A stretch of 61,383 nucleotides of DNA from assembly GCF_900659635.1 (NCBI RefSeq), contig NZ_CAACVB010000018.1, forward strand, positions 1 to 61,383. The letters are read 5' to 3'. This document shows, one piece after another, positions 1 to 14,311 of the stretch. The stretch comes from Actinomadura roseirufa (GTDB taxonomy: Bacteria; Actinomycetota; Actinomycetes; Streptosporangiales; Streptosporangiaceae). Under the pieces are notes generated by a model. That model had not been told where the DNA came from. It saw nothing but the letters and a program-made list of their open reading frames with translations, and made no database searches. The first letter of the stretch is position 1; each line of letters opens with the position of its first letter. Both the position numbers and the translations under genes were made by a program.

Positions 1-84
1 CCGAAGGGGCCTTTCCGCTCGACTTGCATGTGTTAAGCACGCCGCCAGCGTTCGTCCTGAGCCAGGATCAAACTCTCCATCAAG
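1..84 (-). rRNA. rrs: 16S ribosomal RNA, 5' end only (partial)
   Basis: Read on the minus strand, positions 57-76 are the universal bacterial 16S forward primer site AGAGTTTGATCCTGGCTCAG. It is followed by the conserved actinobacterial start of helix 6, with GACGAACGCTGGCGGCGTG and then the variable region near E. coli position 70. Only the first ~84 nt of the gene are inside the window; the rest continues off the left edge. The mature 5' end is placed by analogy with E. coli, about eight bases before AGAGTTTG, so it is approximate to a few bases. Confidence 0.96.
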
Positions 85-354
85 GTCCAACGACCACCCG
101 AGGCGCGAACCCCGAGCAGCCAAACCTCAGAAGAAAATCCCAGCAAACAACCCTCCGTACACGAAGGGCCGTATTGCCTCAAAGAAATCCCCACCACCGA
201 ACACTGAGATCCGATGGCCACGGGGCGATCCGGCCGAACAAACCGGCCAGATCGATAAAGGCACTGGCTTTTAACACGCTGTTGAGTTCTCAAGAAACGG
301 ACACCCACCGCGCCGGACTCGCTCCCGCGAGCCCCGCTCCGGGGCAACCCTTCT
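85..354 (-). other. 16S rRNA leader (external transcribed spacer)
   Basis: This transcribed leader lies between the promoter-proximal start point near 348 and the mature 16S 5' end. It holds no gene. It carries the element TTGAGAACTCAACAGCGTG at 275-293, which is characteristic of actinomycete rrn leaders and is generally linked to antitermination or RNase III processing of the pre-rRNA. Open frames seen here on either strand are chance frames over non-coding RNA. Confidence 0.8.
275..293 (-). promoter_or_regulatory. conserved rrn leader element (antitermination/processing)
   Basis: The minus strand reads TTGAGAACTCAACAGCGTG, followed by TTAAAAGCCAGTGCC. This motif recurs in the leader of rRNA operons of streptomycetes and relatives. 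The inner part TTGAGAACTCAA is itself a near-palindrome. A role in transcription antitermination or pre-16S processing is inferred from its conserved position. Confidence 0.7.
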
Positions 355-382
355 AGTTTAGCCGCTCCGTCCGGTTTGTCAA
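355..382 (-). promoter_or_regulatory. rrn promoter P2 (proximal)
   Basis: On the minus strand, TTGACA at 377-382 and TAAACT at 355-360 are separated by 16 bp. This is a near-consensus housekeeping sigma promoter directed at the 16S gene about 270 bp downstream. The perfect -35 box in such GC-rich DNA is unlikely by chance. Confidence 0.8.
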
Positions 383-507
383 ACCCTGGGCGGTTTGGCC
401 ATCCACGTCCCGTTTGGGCGCGAGAGACTCACACCCAACTGTTCCGTGGAAGTTTCCCCCGAGGTCGGCCGCCTGTCGGCGTCCCGCTCCCCCGTGGGGC
501 GTGTAGA

Positions 508-536
508 ACATTAGGTCGCTCCGGCAGCACCGTCAA
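508..536 (-). promoter_or_regulatory. rrn promoter P1 (distal)
   Basis: On the minus strand, TTGACG at 531-536 and TAATGT at 508-513 are separated by 17 bp, pointing towards the 16S gene. Together with the proximal promoter it forms a tandem pair, as is usual for actinomycete rrn operons. Further, weaker promoters between 540 and 660 are possible but could not be supported. Confidence 0.7.
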
Positions 537-661
537 ATCGGCTCCGCGAGGGCATGTATCCCCAGGTCAGTCGGGGTTTTCGGGGTCTCAAACCTTGCTC
601 GGGGACAGTCTCTTGTAACCGCACTGTGACGTGTATCTGGCGAAGCTCGTCCGCAACGCGC

Positions 662-695
662 CGAGCGCCCGCCGGAACCGTCCGGAGGGCGCTCG
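662..695 (-). terminator. hairpin terminator after tyrS
   Basis: CGAGCGCCC at 662-670 pairs with GGGCGCTCG at 687-695. An additional CCGG/CCGG pairing lies inside the arms. The hairpin begins about 25 nt after the tyrS stop codon and separates tyrS from the rrn promoters. There is no T-run, which is normal for actinomycete terminators. Confidence 0.65.
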
Positions 696-719
696 TCCTT
701 CGTGGGCCAGAGGCCCTGA

Positions 720-1997
720 TCAGGGCGCGGTCACCTCGACGCCGCCGACGCTGCGCTTGCCTCGCCGCAGGACGAGGAAGCGGCCGTACAGGAGATCGGC
801 GGCCGCGGGGACGGCGTCCTCCGACTCCACCTTGGCGTTGTTGAGGTAGGCGCCGCCCTGGGCGATCGCACGCCGTGCCTCCGACTTGCTCTTGCACAGG
901 CCGGACGCCGCCAGGAGGTCGGCCACGGACGGCAGGCCGCCCCGCGGGACCTCCGTGCGCGGGACCTCGGCGAGCGCGGACCTCAGGGTGCGCTCGTCCA
1001 GCTCCTGGAGGACGCCCTGCCCGAACAGGGCCTTGGACGCGGCGATGACCCGGGCCGTCTCGTCGGCGCCGTGCACGAGGGTGGTCATCTCCTCGGCGAG
1101 AGCGCGCTGGGGCGCGCGGGCGGCGGGGCGGTCGGCGCCCTGCTTGACGAGGTCCTCGATCTCCTCGCGGGTACGGAAGCTGAAGACCTTGAGGAGCTTC
1201 TCCACGTCCCGGTCGTCGGAGTTGATCCAGAACTGGTAGAAGGCGTAAGGCGAGGTCAGCTCGGGGTCGAGCCAGTAGGTCTCGCCTCCGGCGGTCTTGC
1301 CGAACTTGGACCCGTCGGCCTTGGTGAGCAGCGGGGTGGTCAGCGCGTGGGCGCTGCCCCCCTCGACGCGGCGGATCAGGTCGACGCCGGCGGTCAGGTT
1401 GCCCCACTGGTCGCTGCCGCCGGTCTGGAGCCGGCAGCCGTGCCGGCGGTACAGCTCGAGGAAGTCCATCGACTGCAGCAGGACGTAGCTGAACTCCGTG
1501 TAGCTCATCCCGGAGCTTTCGAGGCGGGCCTTCACCGTCTCGCGGGCCAGCATGCGGTTCACCGGGAAGTGCTTGCCGATGTCGCGCAGGAACTCGATGG
1601 CCGACATGGGGCCGGTCCAGTCGAGGTTGCTGACCATGGCGGCGCCGGTCGGGCCGTCGCCGAAGTCGAGGAACCGTGCGACCTGGCCGCGGATCCGCTC
1701 GACCCATCCGGCGACGGTCTCCTCGGAGTTCAGGACGCGCTCGGTGCTCTTGCCGCTGGGGTCCCCGATGAGGCCGGTGGCGCCGCCGACGAGGCCGAGG
1801 GGCCGGTGGCCGGCCAGCTGGAAGCGCCGCAGGATCAGGATCTGGATCAGGTTGCCGAGGTGCAGCGAGGGCGCGGTGGGGTCGAACCCGCAATACAGCG
1901 TGACCGGCCCCGCGGCGAGCAGGGCGCGCAGGTCGTCCTGATCGGTGGACTGCGCGATGAGGTCGCGCCACGCGAGGTCGTCCAGGATGTCGGTCAC
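720..1997 (-). CDS. tyrS: tyrosyl-tRNA synthetase
   Basis: This 425-residue class I aminoacyl-tRNA synthetase charges tRNA-Tyr in the cytosol. The HIGH-type signature is HLGN at residues 46-49, and the KMSKS-type signature is KFGKT at 231-235, the form usual for bacterial TyrRS. The C-terminal ~75 residues form an S4 RNA-binding domain (from about GGLPSVADLL to the end). The start is GTG at 1997, preceded by GAGGGAGAAC. No T-box leader was seen. The gene follows the glycosylase gene by about 100 bp and is followed by a hairpin, so it may be the last gene of its transcript. Confidence 0.97.
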   Translation of the reverse strand: MTDILDDLAWRDLIAQSTDQDDLRALLAAGPVTLYCGFDPTAPSLHLGNLIQILILRRFQLAGHRPLGLVGGATGLIGDPSGKSTERVLNSEETVAGWVERIRGQVARFLDFGDGPTGAAMVSNLDWTGPMSAIEFLRDIGKHFPVNRMLARETVKARLESSGMSYTEFSYVLLQSMDFLELYRRHGCRLQTGGSDQWGNLTAGVDLIRRVEGGSAHALTTPLLTKADGSKFGKTAGGETYWLDPELTSPYAFYQFWINSDDRDVEKLLKVFSFRTREEIEDLVKQGADRPAARAPQRALAEEMTTLVHGADETARVIAASKALFGQGVLQELDERTLRSALAEVPRTEVPRGGLPSVADLLAASGLCKSKSEARRAIAQGGAYLNNAKVESEDAVPAAADLLYGRFLVLRRGKRSVGGVEVTAP

Positions 1998-2098
1998 GTT
2001 CTCCCTCGTCTCCGCCTTGCTCTCTCCGTACGTCCATCAGGGTGCCCGATGGAACGCGAACAAAGGTAACGGTATCCGCGGAGGGGGGCGGGAGGACG

Positions 2099-2728
2099 CT
2101 AGCGGACGGGGTTCCGGCGCTGCCGCGGGACGTGGGCGCGGTATGGGGAGACGCTGGGGTCTCCGTCGATCCAGAAGCGCCAGGGGACCTCCTTGGCCCC
2201 GTTGACGCCCGTGCGCGGCCCGCATCTGATGAGCGCGGGATCGGCCGGCTCCCCGACGTGGACGGTGAGGGGGCCGCCCGCGGAGCAGACGTCCAGCCCG
2301 TTCTGCTCGCGGGCGACGCCGAGGGCCTGGCAGAGCCGGGCGGGACCGCGGGCGAGGTCCCGGACGGTCGAGCGCGGGCGGCGGGCGCGCGCGGCCTCCT
2401 CGCCGGCGATGATCTCGCCGGCGCGCAGCAGGACGGCCGAGGAGAGCCCGTCCGGCCCGCAGACGAGGTTCATGCAGAAGTGCATGCCGTAGGTGAAGTA
2501 GACGTAGGCGAAACCGGGCGGTCCGAACATGACGGCGTTGCGCGGCGTCCGGCCGCGGTAGGCGTGCGAGGCGGGGTCGAGGGGCCCGGCGTAGGCCTCG
2601 ACCTCGGTGATCCGGGCCGTGACGTCGCCGCCGGGCGCGCGATGCGTGATCCGATGCCCGAGCAGCGCGGGCGCGACCTCCTGGACGGGCCGGTCGAAGA
2701 ACTCCCGTGGCAGCAGCGCTCCGCTCAT
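2099..2728 (-). CDS. mpg: 3-methyladenine DNA glycosylase (AAG/MPG family)
   Basis: This 209-residue protein removes alkylated or deaminated purines such as 3-methyladenine and hypoxanthine from DNA, starting base excision repair. It belongs to the AAG/MPG family, distinct from E. coli Tag and AlkA. The catalytic glutamate lies in EVEAYAG (Glu44 by comparison with Glu125 of the human enzyme). Family motifs [16 protein letters not shown] and GPARLC follow. The ATG start at 2728 has GTGAGGCG just upstream. A terminator-like hairpin separates it from argH, so it is probably transcribed separately from the arg genes. Confidence 0.93.
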   Translation of the reverse strand: MSGALLPREFFDRPVQEVAPALLGHRITHRAPGGDVTARITEVEAYAGPLDPASHAYRGRTPRNAVMFGPPGFAYVYFTYGMHFCMNLVCGPDGLSSAVLLRAGEIIAGEEAARARRPRSTVRDLARGPARLCQALGVAREQNGLDVCSAGGPLTVHVGEPADPALIRCGPRTGVNGAKEVPWRFWIDGDPSVSPYRAHVPRQRRNPVR

Positions 2729-2787
2729 CGCCTCACCGTGATCGTGTCGTGGTTCCGCCGGGCAGCCAGCTTAGGCGGCGCCGGAGA

Positions 2788-2828
2788 CCGCCCGGCCCGT
2801 GCCCGGTGCGGCGGGACGGGCCGGGCGG
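2788..2828 (-). terminator. hairpin terminator after argH
   Basis: The 13-nt arms at 2788-2800 and 2816-2828 are perfectly complementary (CCGCCCGGCCCGT / ACGGGCCGGGCGG), with a 15-nt loop. It starts 14 nt past the argH stop codon. It probably ends the arginine transcript before the glycosylase gene. Confidence 0.75.
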
Positions 2829-2841
2829 AACGTCCGGCGGC

Positions 2842-4260
<1,419 letters not shown>

Positions 4261-4329
4261 GGAGATCCTCTTCTTTCCCTGCGTTGTCGTTAGGTGTCCC
4301 CGCCATCCCATCACGGGGCCCGCGCGAAC

Positions 4330-4382
4330 GCCGTGCGGAAGCGCCGCGCGCCGGATTCGGGCGCGCGGCTCCCCCGCACGGC
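4330..4382 (-). terminator. two-step hairpin between argG and argH
   Basis: The outer arms GCCGTGCGG (4330-4338) and CCGCACGGC (4374-4382) enclose an inner perfect stem, CCGCGCGCC (4344-4352) with GGCGCGCGG (4360-4368). The structure lies about 70 nt before the argH start. It may reduce read-through from argG or stabilise the argG mRNA end. Confidence 0.55.
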
Positions 4383-4410
4383 ACGGCGTCCGCCACAGGG
4401 TACGGCTCCG

Positions 4411-4439
4411 GCGGCGCCGGGCCGGCGGCCCGGCGCCGC
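4411..4439 (-). terminator. hairpin directly after argG
   Basis: The 13-nt perfect arms at 4411-4423 and 4427-4439 leave a 3-nt loop, beginning 13 nt after the argG stop codon. It is a typical GC-only actinomycete terminator. Together with the hairpin at 4330-4382 it suggests partial uncoupling of argH from the upstream arg genes. Confidence 0.65.
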
Positions 4440-4452
4440 GTCGGGCGGGGTG

Positions 4453-5655
4453 TCAGGCGCCGAGGTCGCGGTCCCGCTTGGCGGCGATCTTGCTGGGCAG
4501 GCTCCACAGCTCGACGAAGCCCTTGGCCAGGCTCTGGTCGAAGGCGTCGCCGGTGTCGTAGGTCGCCAGGTCGTAGCTGTAGAGGGAGGCGTCGCTGCGC
4601 CGCCCGGTGACGACGGCGCGGCCGCCGTGCAGGGTCATCCGGACGTCGCCGGAGACCTGCCGCTGCGCGTCGTCGATGAACGCGTCCAGGGCGTCCTTCA
4701 GCGGCGAGAACCAGAGGCCGTCGTAGACGAGCTCGCCCCACCGCTGGTCGACGGACCGCTTGAAGCGGGCCAGGTCGCGTTCGACGGTGACGTTCTCCAG
4801 CTCCATGTGCGCGGCGATGAGCGCGATCGCGGCGGGCGCCTCGTACACCTCGCGGCTCTTGATGCCGACGAGCCGGTCCTCGACCATGTCGATGCGGCCG
4901 ACGCCCTGGGCGCCGGCGCGCCGGTTGAGCTCGGCGATGACCTGGTACGGGGTGAGCGGGCGGCCGTCCAGTGCGACCGGGACGCCGGAGGCGAAGGTGA
5001 TGACGACCTCGTCGGCCTCGCGGGGCTCGGCGGGGTCGGAGGTGTAGGAGTAGACGTCCTCGATGGGGCCGTTCCAGATGTCCTCGAGGAAGCCGGTCTC
5101 GACGGCGCGGCCCCACAGGTTCTGGTCGATCGAGTAGGGGGACTTGGCCGACACGTCGATCGGCAGGCCCTTGTCCTCGGCGAACGCGATGGCCTTGTCG
5201 CGCGTCCAGGCGTAGTCGCGGGCCGGCGCGATGACCTTCAGGTCGGGGTTCAGCGCGGACAGGCCGGCCTCGAAGCGGACCTGGTCGTTGCCCTTGCCGG
5301 TGCAGCCGTGCGAGACCGCGGTGCCGCCGAACTCGCGGGCGGCCGCGACGAGGTGCTTGACGATCAGTGGCCGGGACAGCGAGGACAGCAGCGGGTAACG
5401 GTCCATGTAGAGGGCGTTGGCCCGCAGGGCGGGGACGCAGAAGTCGGCGGCGAACTCCTCCTTGGCGTCCACCACGACGGACTCGGTCGCGCCGCAGGCC
5501 AGCGCCCGCTTGCGGATGGTGTCGAGGTCCTCGCCGTCCTGGCCGACGTCGACCGCCACCGCGATGATCTCGCCGCCGGTCTGCTCGGCGAGGAACGGGA
5601 TGGCCACGGAGGTGTCCAGGCCCCCCGAGTACGCGAGTACGACGCGCTCACTCAT
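4453..5655 (-). CDS. argG: argininosuccinate synthase
   Basis: ArgG joins citrulline and aspartate using ATP, giving argininosuccinate, AMP and pyrophosphate. The 400-residue length is normal for the family. The N-terminal PP-loop is YSGGLDTS at residues 9-16. The motif [16 protein letters not shown] lies near residue 120. The ATG at 5655 is preceded by AGGAGAAGACGATC, so longer upstream readings are not used. It lies 68 bp after argR, directly inside the arginine cluster. In Streptomyces argG is elsewhere on the chromosome. Confidence 0.97.
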   Translation of the reverse strand: MSERVVLAYSGGLDTSVAIPFLAEQTGGEIIAVAVDVGQDGEDLDTIRKRALACGATESVVVDAKEEFAADFCVPALRANALYMDRYPLLSSLSRPLIVKHLVAAAREFGGTAVSHGCTGKGNDQVRFEAGLSALNPDLKVIAPARDYAWTRDKAIAFAEDKGLPIDVSAKSPYSIDQNLWGRAVETGFLEDIWNGPIEDVYSYTSDPAEPREADEVVITFASGVPVALDGRPLTPYQVIAELNRRAGAQGVGRIDMVEDRLVGIKSREVYEAPAAIALIAAHMELENVTVERDLARFKRSVDQRWGELVYDGLWFSPLKDALDAFIDDAQRQVSGDVRMTLHGGRAVVTGRRSDASLYSYDLATYDTGDAFDQSLAKGFVELWSLPSKIAAKRDRDLGA

Positions 5656-5723
5656 GATCGTCTTCTCCTGTGCGAAGTGTCCTGTGGTCGGGGTGTGCGG
5701 CGGAGGCGGGGGCGCGGCGGCCC

Positions 5724-8339
<2,616 letters not shown>

Positions 8340-8343
<4 letters not shown>

Positions 8344-9268
8344 GCCGTCTCCTCCAGTACGGACGCGCCCAGGGGGGAGGGCAGCACCATCGTCCCGATC
8401 CCTTCGTCGGTGAAGATCTCCAGCAGCAGCGAGTGCGGGACCCGCCCGTCCAGCACGTGGGCCCGCGGGACACCGCCGCGCACGGCGGTCAGGCAGGCCT
8501 CCATCTTCGGCGCCATCCCCGCCGACAGGCCCGGCAGCAGCGCCGCCAGCTCGTCGGTGGTGAGGCTGCCGATCACGTCGTCGCTGTCGGGCCAGTCGGC
8601 GTACAGGCCCTCCACGTCGGTGAGCACGACGAGCTTCGCCGCGTCCAGCGCGACCGCGAGGGCCGCGGCGGCGGTGTCGGCGTTGACGTTGTAGACCTCG
8701 CCGTCGTCGCCGCGCGCGACGCTGGAGACCACCGGGATCCGGCCGTCGTCCAGCAGCGCCCGCACGGCGCCGACCTGAACCTCGACGATCTCGCCGACCT
8801 GGCCGATGTCGACGGGCTCGCCGTCCACGACCGCGTGCTTGCGCTCGGCGGTGAACAGGTTCGCGTCCTCGCCGGACATGCCGACCGCGAACGGGCCGTG
8901 CCGGTTGACCAGCCCGACCACGTCCCGCTGCACCTGCCCGGTCAGCACCATCCGGACGACGTCCATGGCCTCCGGCGTGGTCACCCGCAGCCCGGCGGTG
9001 AACGTCGAGTCGATGCCGTTGCGGGCCAGCGCCGAGTCGATCTGGGGGCCGCCGCCGTGCACGATCACCGGCCGCAGGCCCGCGTAGCGCAGGAACACGA
9101 CGTCCTCGGCGAACGAGTGCCGCAGCGCCTCCTGCGTCATCGCGTGCCCGCCGTACTTGATCACGACGGTGCGGCCGTGGAAGCGCTGCAGCCACGGCAG
9201 CGCCTTGATCAGCGTCTCCGCCCTGCCCATGAGCTCGCTCCGCTCGCCGGTGCCCGGGGTGACCGCGC

Positions 9269-9272
<4 letters not shown>
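8340..9272 (-). CDS. argB: acetylglutamate kinase
   Basis: This 310-residue amino acid kinase phosphorylates N-acetylglutamate, usually the arginine-feedback-controlled step in organisms with ArgJ. KYGGHAM (around residue 40) and VHGGGPQID are the nucleotide and substrate loops. [12 protein letters not shown] and LTDVEGLY are the conserved C-terminal nucleotide-site motifs. The N-terminal helix before KYGG resembles that of arginine-sensitive hexameric enzymes, though this is only inferred. The ATG start overlaps the argJ stop codon. Confidence 0.96.
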
Positions 9273-11511
<2,239 letters not shown>

Positions 11512-11526
11512 ATGATCCGTGCCCGG

Positions 11527-11555
11527 CTTGTAGGAGTTTGAGACGAGAGCCACAA
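11527..11555 (-). promoter_or_regulatory. probable argC promoter
   Basis: The minus strand has TTGTGG at 11550-11555 and TACAAG at 11527-11532 with a 17-bp spacer. The predicted start point near 11520 lies just upstream of the ARG-box-like sites, so repressor binding would block initiation or early elongation. The promoter lies back-to-back with that of marR. Confidence 0.5.
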
Positions 11556-11556
11556 A

Positions 11557-11603
11557 GATGCTTAGGCGGCTAAAGATTTGACACCTAAACATCGGTGGGC
11601 TAA
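11557..11603. promoter_or_regulatory. probable MarR operator: inverted and direct repeats
   Basis: GATGCTTAGG (11557-11566) and CCTAAACATC (11584-11593) form an inverted repeat with 9 of 10 bases matching and a 17-bp gap. CTAA also recurs at 11570, 11585 and 11600, exactly 15 bp apart. The repeats cover the -35 and reach the -10 box of the marR promoter, the usual position for an autorepressor site. Confidence 0.5.
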
Positions 11604-11606
11604 TAA
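11578..11606 (+). promoter_or_regulatory. marR promoter, near consensus
   Basis: TTGACA at 11578-11583 and TAATAA at 11601-11606 are separated by exactly 17 bp. The expected start point, about 11612-11615, coincides with the marR GTG codon at 11615. No ribosome-binding sequence lies between, so the mRNA is predicted to be leaderless. Confidence 0.8.
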
Positions 11607-11614
11607 TCCCCGTC

Positions 11615-12103
11615 GTGGAGAACCTCGGCTTCGGTGACCTGTCTCGGCTCGGCCCCGTGGAGGAGTGGCCCATCGGCCGTCTCTTCGCGGTGGCCTCACG
11701 GCTCTCGGGGCCGATCGTGTTGCGGCTGGTCGAGCGGCACGGGGTCAGCCCGGCGGGGTTCTTCACGCTGCGCGCGCTCTCCGTCGAGGACGGCCTGCGG
11801 GCCGGTGAGATAGCCAGGCGGCTGCTCATCACCCCGGCGACGGTGACCTCCGTCGTCGACACCCTGGAGCGCAACGGCCACGCCGAGCGGCGCCGCTCCG
11901 AGCAGGACCGGCGCGCCGTCCTCGTGCACATCACCGAGGCCGGACGGCGGCTGGTCGCCGAGAAGAACCAGCCGATCGGCCACGACATCGTGCAGCTCTA
12001 CGACGTCGTCGACGAGGGCGACGAGCCCGCCGTCCGCAGATTCCTGCTCAGCCTCATCAAGCGGTTCGAGGAACACTCAGAGACGAGGGAGGAAAGCGCG
12101 TGA
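11615..12103 (+). CDS. MarR-family transcriptional regulator
   Basis: This 162-residue winged-helix protein has the MarR fold. Helices around GLRAGEIARRLLITPATVTS form the DNA-recognition unit, and the wing lies at RRRSEQDRRAVLVHIT. Flanking helices serve dimerisation. It overlaps the ABC transporter gene (GTGA), so it is almost certainly the local regulator of that exporter and of itself, responding to an unknown ligand. The GTG start lies at the predicted transcription start. A GTG 15 codons later lacks a ribosome site and would truncate the first helix. Confidence 0.92.
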   Translation: MENLGFGDLSRLGPVEEWPIGRLFAVASRLSGPIVLRLVERHGVSPAGFFTLRALSVEDGLRAGEIARRLLITPATVTSVVDTLERNGHAERRRSEQDRRAVLVHITEAGRRLVAEKNQPIGHDIVQLYDVVDEGDEPAVRRFLLSLIKRFEEHSETREESA

Positions 12104-13062
12104 CCGCGTCCCCTGGGCCCGCCGTCCGCACGGTGGACCTGCACAAGACCTACACGAGCCCGCGTGGGGATGTGCCCGCGGTGCGGGGCATCGACCTGGA
12201 GGTGCGGCCCGGCGAGTTCTTCGGGCTGCTCGGCCCGAACGGCGCCGGGAAGTCGACCACCATCGGGATGCTGACCACGCTGGTGGTGCCCACGAGCGGC
12301 ACCGCCGAGGTGTGCGGCTTCGACGTGGCCCGGCGGCCGGTCGAGGTCAAGCGCCGCATCGGCATGGTGTCGCAGAACAACACCCTCGACGCCGACCTCA
12401 CCGCCTTCGAGAACCTGGAGTTCCGCGGCCGCTACTTCGGCCTCGGCGCCCGCGACGCCCGCCGCCGCGCCGAGGAGCTGCTGGAGCTGTTCGGCCTCAC
12501 CGACCGCCGCAAGGGCGTCCCGTTCGAGATGTCGGGCGGGCAGGTCAAGCGGCTGATGATCGCCCGCGCCCTGGTGCACCGGCCCGAGGTGCTGTTCCTG
12601 GACGAGCCCACCGCCGGTCTCGACCCGCAGAACCGGGCCAACCTGTGGGAGCTGCTGCGCGGCCTCCAGAGCCGCGGCCAGACCATCCTGCTCACCACCC
12701 ACTACATGGAGGAGGCCGAGGCCCTCTGCGACCGGGTCGCGGTCGTCGACCACGGCACGGTCCTGGCCAGCGACACCGTCGAGGGCCTTAAGGGCTCGGC
12801 GGGAACCGACACCGTCATCACCGTCTCCTTCGACGGCGCGGTCCCCGAGGGCGTCCACGCCCTCGACCGGCGCGAGGGCGTCAGCCGGATCGAGGTCGGC
12901 GACGGCCAGGTCCGCGTGTTCGCCCGCTCCCCCGCCGGCGTGCTCGGCGAGCTCGTCGCCGCCGGCGCCGCCGCCGGGGTCGGCGTCACCGACGCCGCCC
13001 AGCTCCGCCCCAGCCTGGAGACCGTCTTCCTCACCCTCACCGGACGGGAGTACCGAGATTGA
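12100..13062 (+). CDS. ABC transporter ATP-binding protein, DrrA-like
   Basis: This 320-residue cytoplasmic ATPase drives an ABC-2 type exporter. Walker A GPNGAGKST is at residues 45-53, signature MSGGQ at 144-148, Walker B VLFLDEP at 164-170 and the switch histidine in TTHYMEE near 201. The C-terminal ~80-residue extension matches the daunorubicin-resistance (DrrA) and nodulation-type subgroup. GGGAGGAAAGCGC precedes the GTG start. With the next gene it forms a two-component exporter of drugs or lipids; the substrate cannot be read from sequence. Confidence 0.94.
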   Translation: MTASPGPAVRTVDLHKTYTSPRGDVPAVRGIDLEVRPGEFFGLLGPNGAGKSTTIGMLTTLVVPTSGTAEVCGFDVARRPVEVKRRIGMVSQNNTLDADLTAFENLEFRGRYFGLGARDARRRAEELLELFGLTDRRKGVPFEMSGGQVKRLMIARALVHRPEVLFLDEPTAGLDPQNRANLWELLRGLQSRGQTILLTTHYMEEAEALCDRVAVVDHGTVLASDTVEGLKGSAGTDTVITVSFDGAVPEGVHALDRREGVSRIEVGDGQVRVFARSPAGVLGELVAAGAAAGVGVTDAAQLRPSLETVFLTLTGREYRD

Positions 13063-14009
13063 CCTCCCCAGCCAGCCCGAACGCCACCGGGCCCACGCCC
13101 GGCGGGACCACCGAGGAGCCGGCCGGATCTGAGTCCGCGCCGTCACCCGCCGCCCCCCGCAACGAGGCCGCCGGACCCGGTCCGGCCATGCCCCGGGCCA
13201 CCCTGACCGGCACGTTCCTCGCGATGATGGCGCGCGAGGTCAGGGTCATGCGCAAGAACTTCCTCTCCACGTTCGTCCGCGTGCTCGTCCAGCCGCTGAT
13301 GTTCGTGTTCGTGTTCGCCTACGTCCTGCCGAAGGTCGGGTCCGGCGCCGGGGCGGGCGGATTCGCGTCCAAGGACGGCGGCCCCACCTTCGCCACCATC
13401 CTCGTGCCCGGACTGGTCGGCTCGGCCATCGTGATGCAGGGCATGATGGCCGCGATCTTCCCGCTGATGATGGAGCTGTCCTGGCAGCGGTCCATCACCG
13501 ACCGGGCCCTGGCCCCCGTGCCGGTCCCCGTGCTGGCCCTGCAGAAGATCACGGCGGCGGGGCTGCAGGCGCTGATCGCCGGGCTGCTGGTCTTCCCCTG
13601 CGTGCTGTTCGTCCACGCCGGCGGCCAGGCACCGAACATCCACGTCGGCAACTGGCCGGTGCTGCTGCTGACGCTCGTGACGGGCTCGCTGATGTGCGCG
13701 TCCGGCGGGCTGCTGCTCGGCACGCTCATCGACCCGCAGAAGTCGCAGGTGCTGTTCGCGCTCGTCCTGGTGCCCATGTCGATGCTCGGCTGCGTCTACT
13801 ACCCCTGGGCCGCGCTCGACCACGTCCGCTGGCTGCAGATCGTCACCCTGATCAACCCGATGGTGTACGTCAACGAGGGGCTGCGCACCGCACTGACACC
13901 GCAGATGGAGCACATGCCCATCTGGGCGTTCGGCTCGGTCCTGATCCTCGGCACGGCGGCGCTGTCATGGGCCGCCGCCCGCACCTTCACCCGCCGCGTC
14001 CTCACCTGA
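13059..14009 (+). CDS. ABC-2 type transporter permease, DrrB-like
   Basis: This 316-residue membrane protein starts with a Pro/Ala/Gly-rich cytoplasmic tail of about 50 residues, followed by six predicted membrane helices (for example PLMFVFVFAYVLP, VLLLTLVTGSLMC and LFALVLVPMSMLG). It pairs with the upstream ATPase. The frame opens with TTG at 13059 inside the ATPase stop codon (TTGA). GGGAG lies about ten bases before it, so translation by coupling is likely. The first ATG is 43 codons later, just before the conserved region, and is the alternative. Confidence 0.92.
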   Translation: MTSPASPNATGPTPGGTTEEPAGSESAPSPAAPRNEAAGPGPAMPRATLTGTFLAMMAREVRVMRKNFLSTFVRVLVQPLMFVFVFAYVLPKVGSGAGAGGFASKDGGPTFATILVPGLVGSAIVMQGMMAAIFPLMMELSWQRSITDRALAPVPVPVLALQKITAAGLQALIAGLLVFPCVLFVHAGGQAPNIHVGNWPVLLLTLVTGSLMCASGGLLLGTLIDPQKSQVLFALVLVPMSMLGCVYYPWAALDHVRWLQIVTLINPMVYVNEGLRTALTPQMEHMPIWAFGSVLILGTAALSWAAARTFTRRVLT

Positions 14010-14024
14010 GAGGAACGGCCCCCC

Positions 14025-14058
14025 AGGCCCTGCGCACCCCGCCGGGTGCGCAGGGCCT
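14025..14058 (+). terminator. terminator of the marR-ABC operon
   Basis: A perfect 15-nt inverted repeat, AGGCCCTGCGCACCC / GGGTGCGCAGGGCCT, with a 4-nt loop begins 16 nt after the permease stop codon. This is a very stable hairpin and marks the end of the operon. Confidence 0.85.
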
Positions 14059-14090
14059 CCGTGTACGGACCCCGCTCTTCGTTCTCCAGC

Positions 14091-14147
14091 GCACCTCCGT
14101 GATCAAGGGCGGGGCGGGGCCGGGGGCACGGCTCGCCACGGAGGTGC
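14091..14147. repeat. 11-bp inverted repeat in a gene-free stretch
   Basis: GCACCTCCGTG (14091-14101) and CACGGAGGTGC (14137-14147) are perfect inverted copies separated by 35 bp of G-rich sequence. They lie in the ~300-bp gene-free stretch between the ABC operon terminator and the pheT terminator. No gene or promoter could be supported in 14059-14311. The repeat may be a relic or a protein site. Confidence 0.4.
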
Positions 14148-14311
14148 TCACCGGCCTGGCCCCGGGCCGGCGCAGTCACGTGATCGCGGAGACGGGGCGG
14201 ACGGTGCTGAGAGCCGTCCCGGCCCGGCGGCGGAGGGAGCCCGCCGTCCGGGAACTTCACCAGGTCCTCGCCGGGAGCGTCCCTCGCACGCGCCCGGCTT
14301 CGCCGGCGTGA

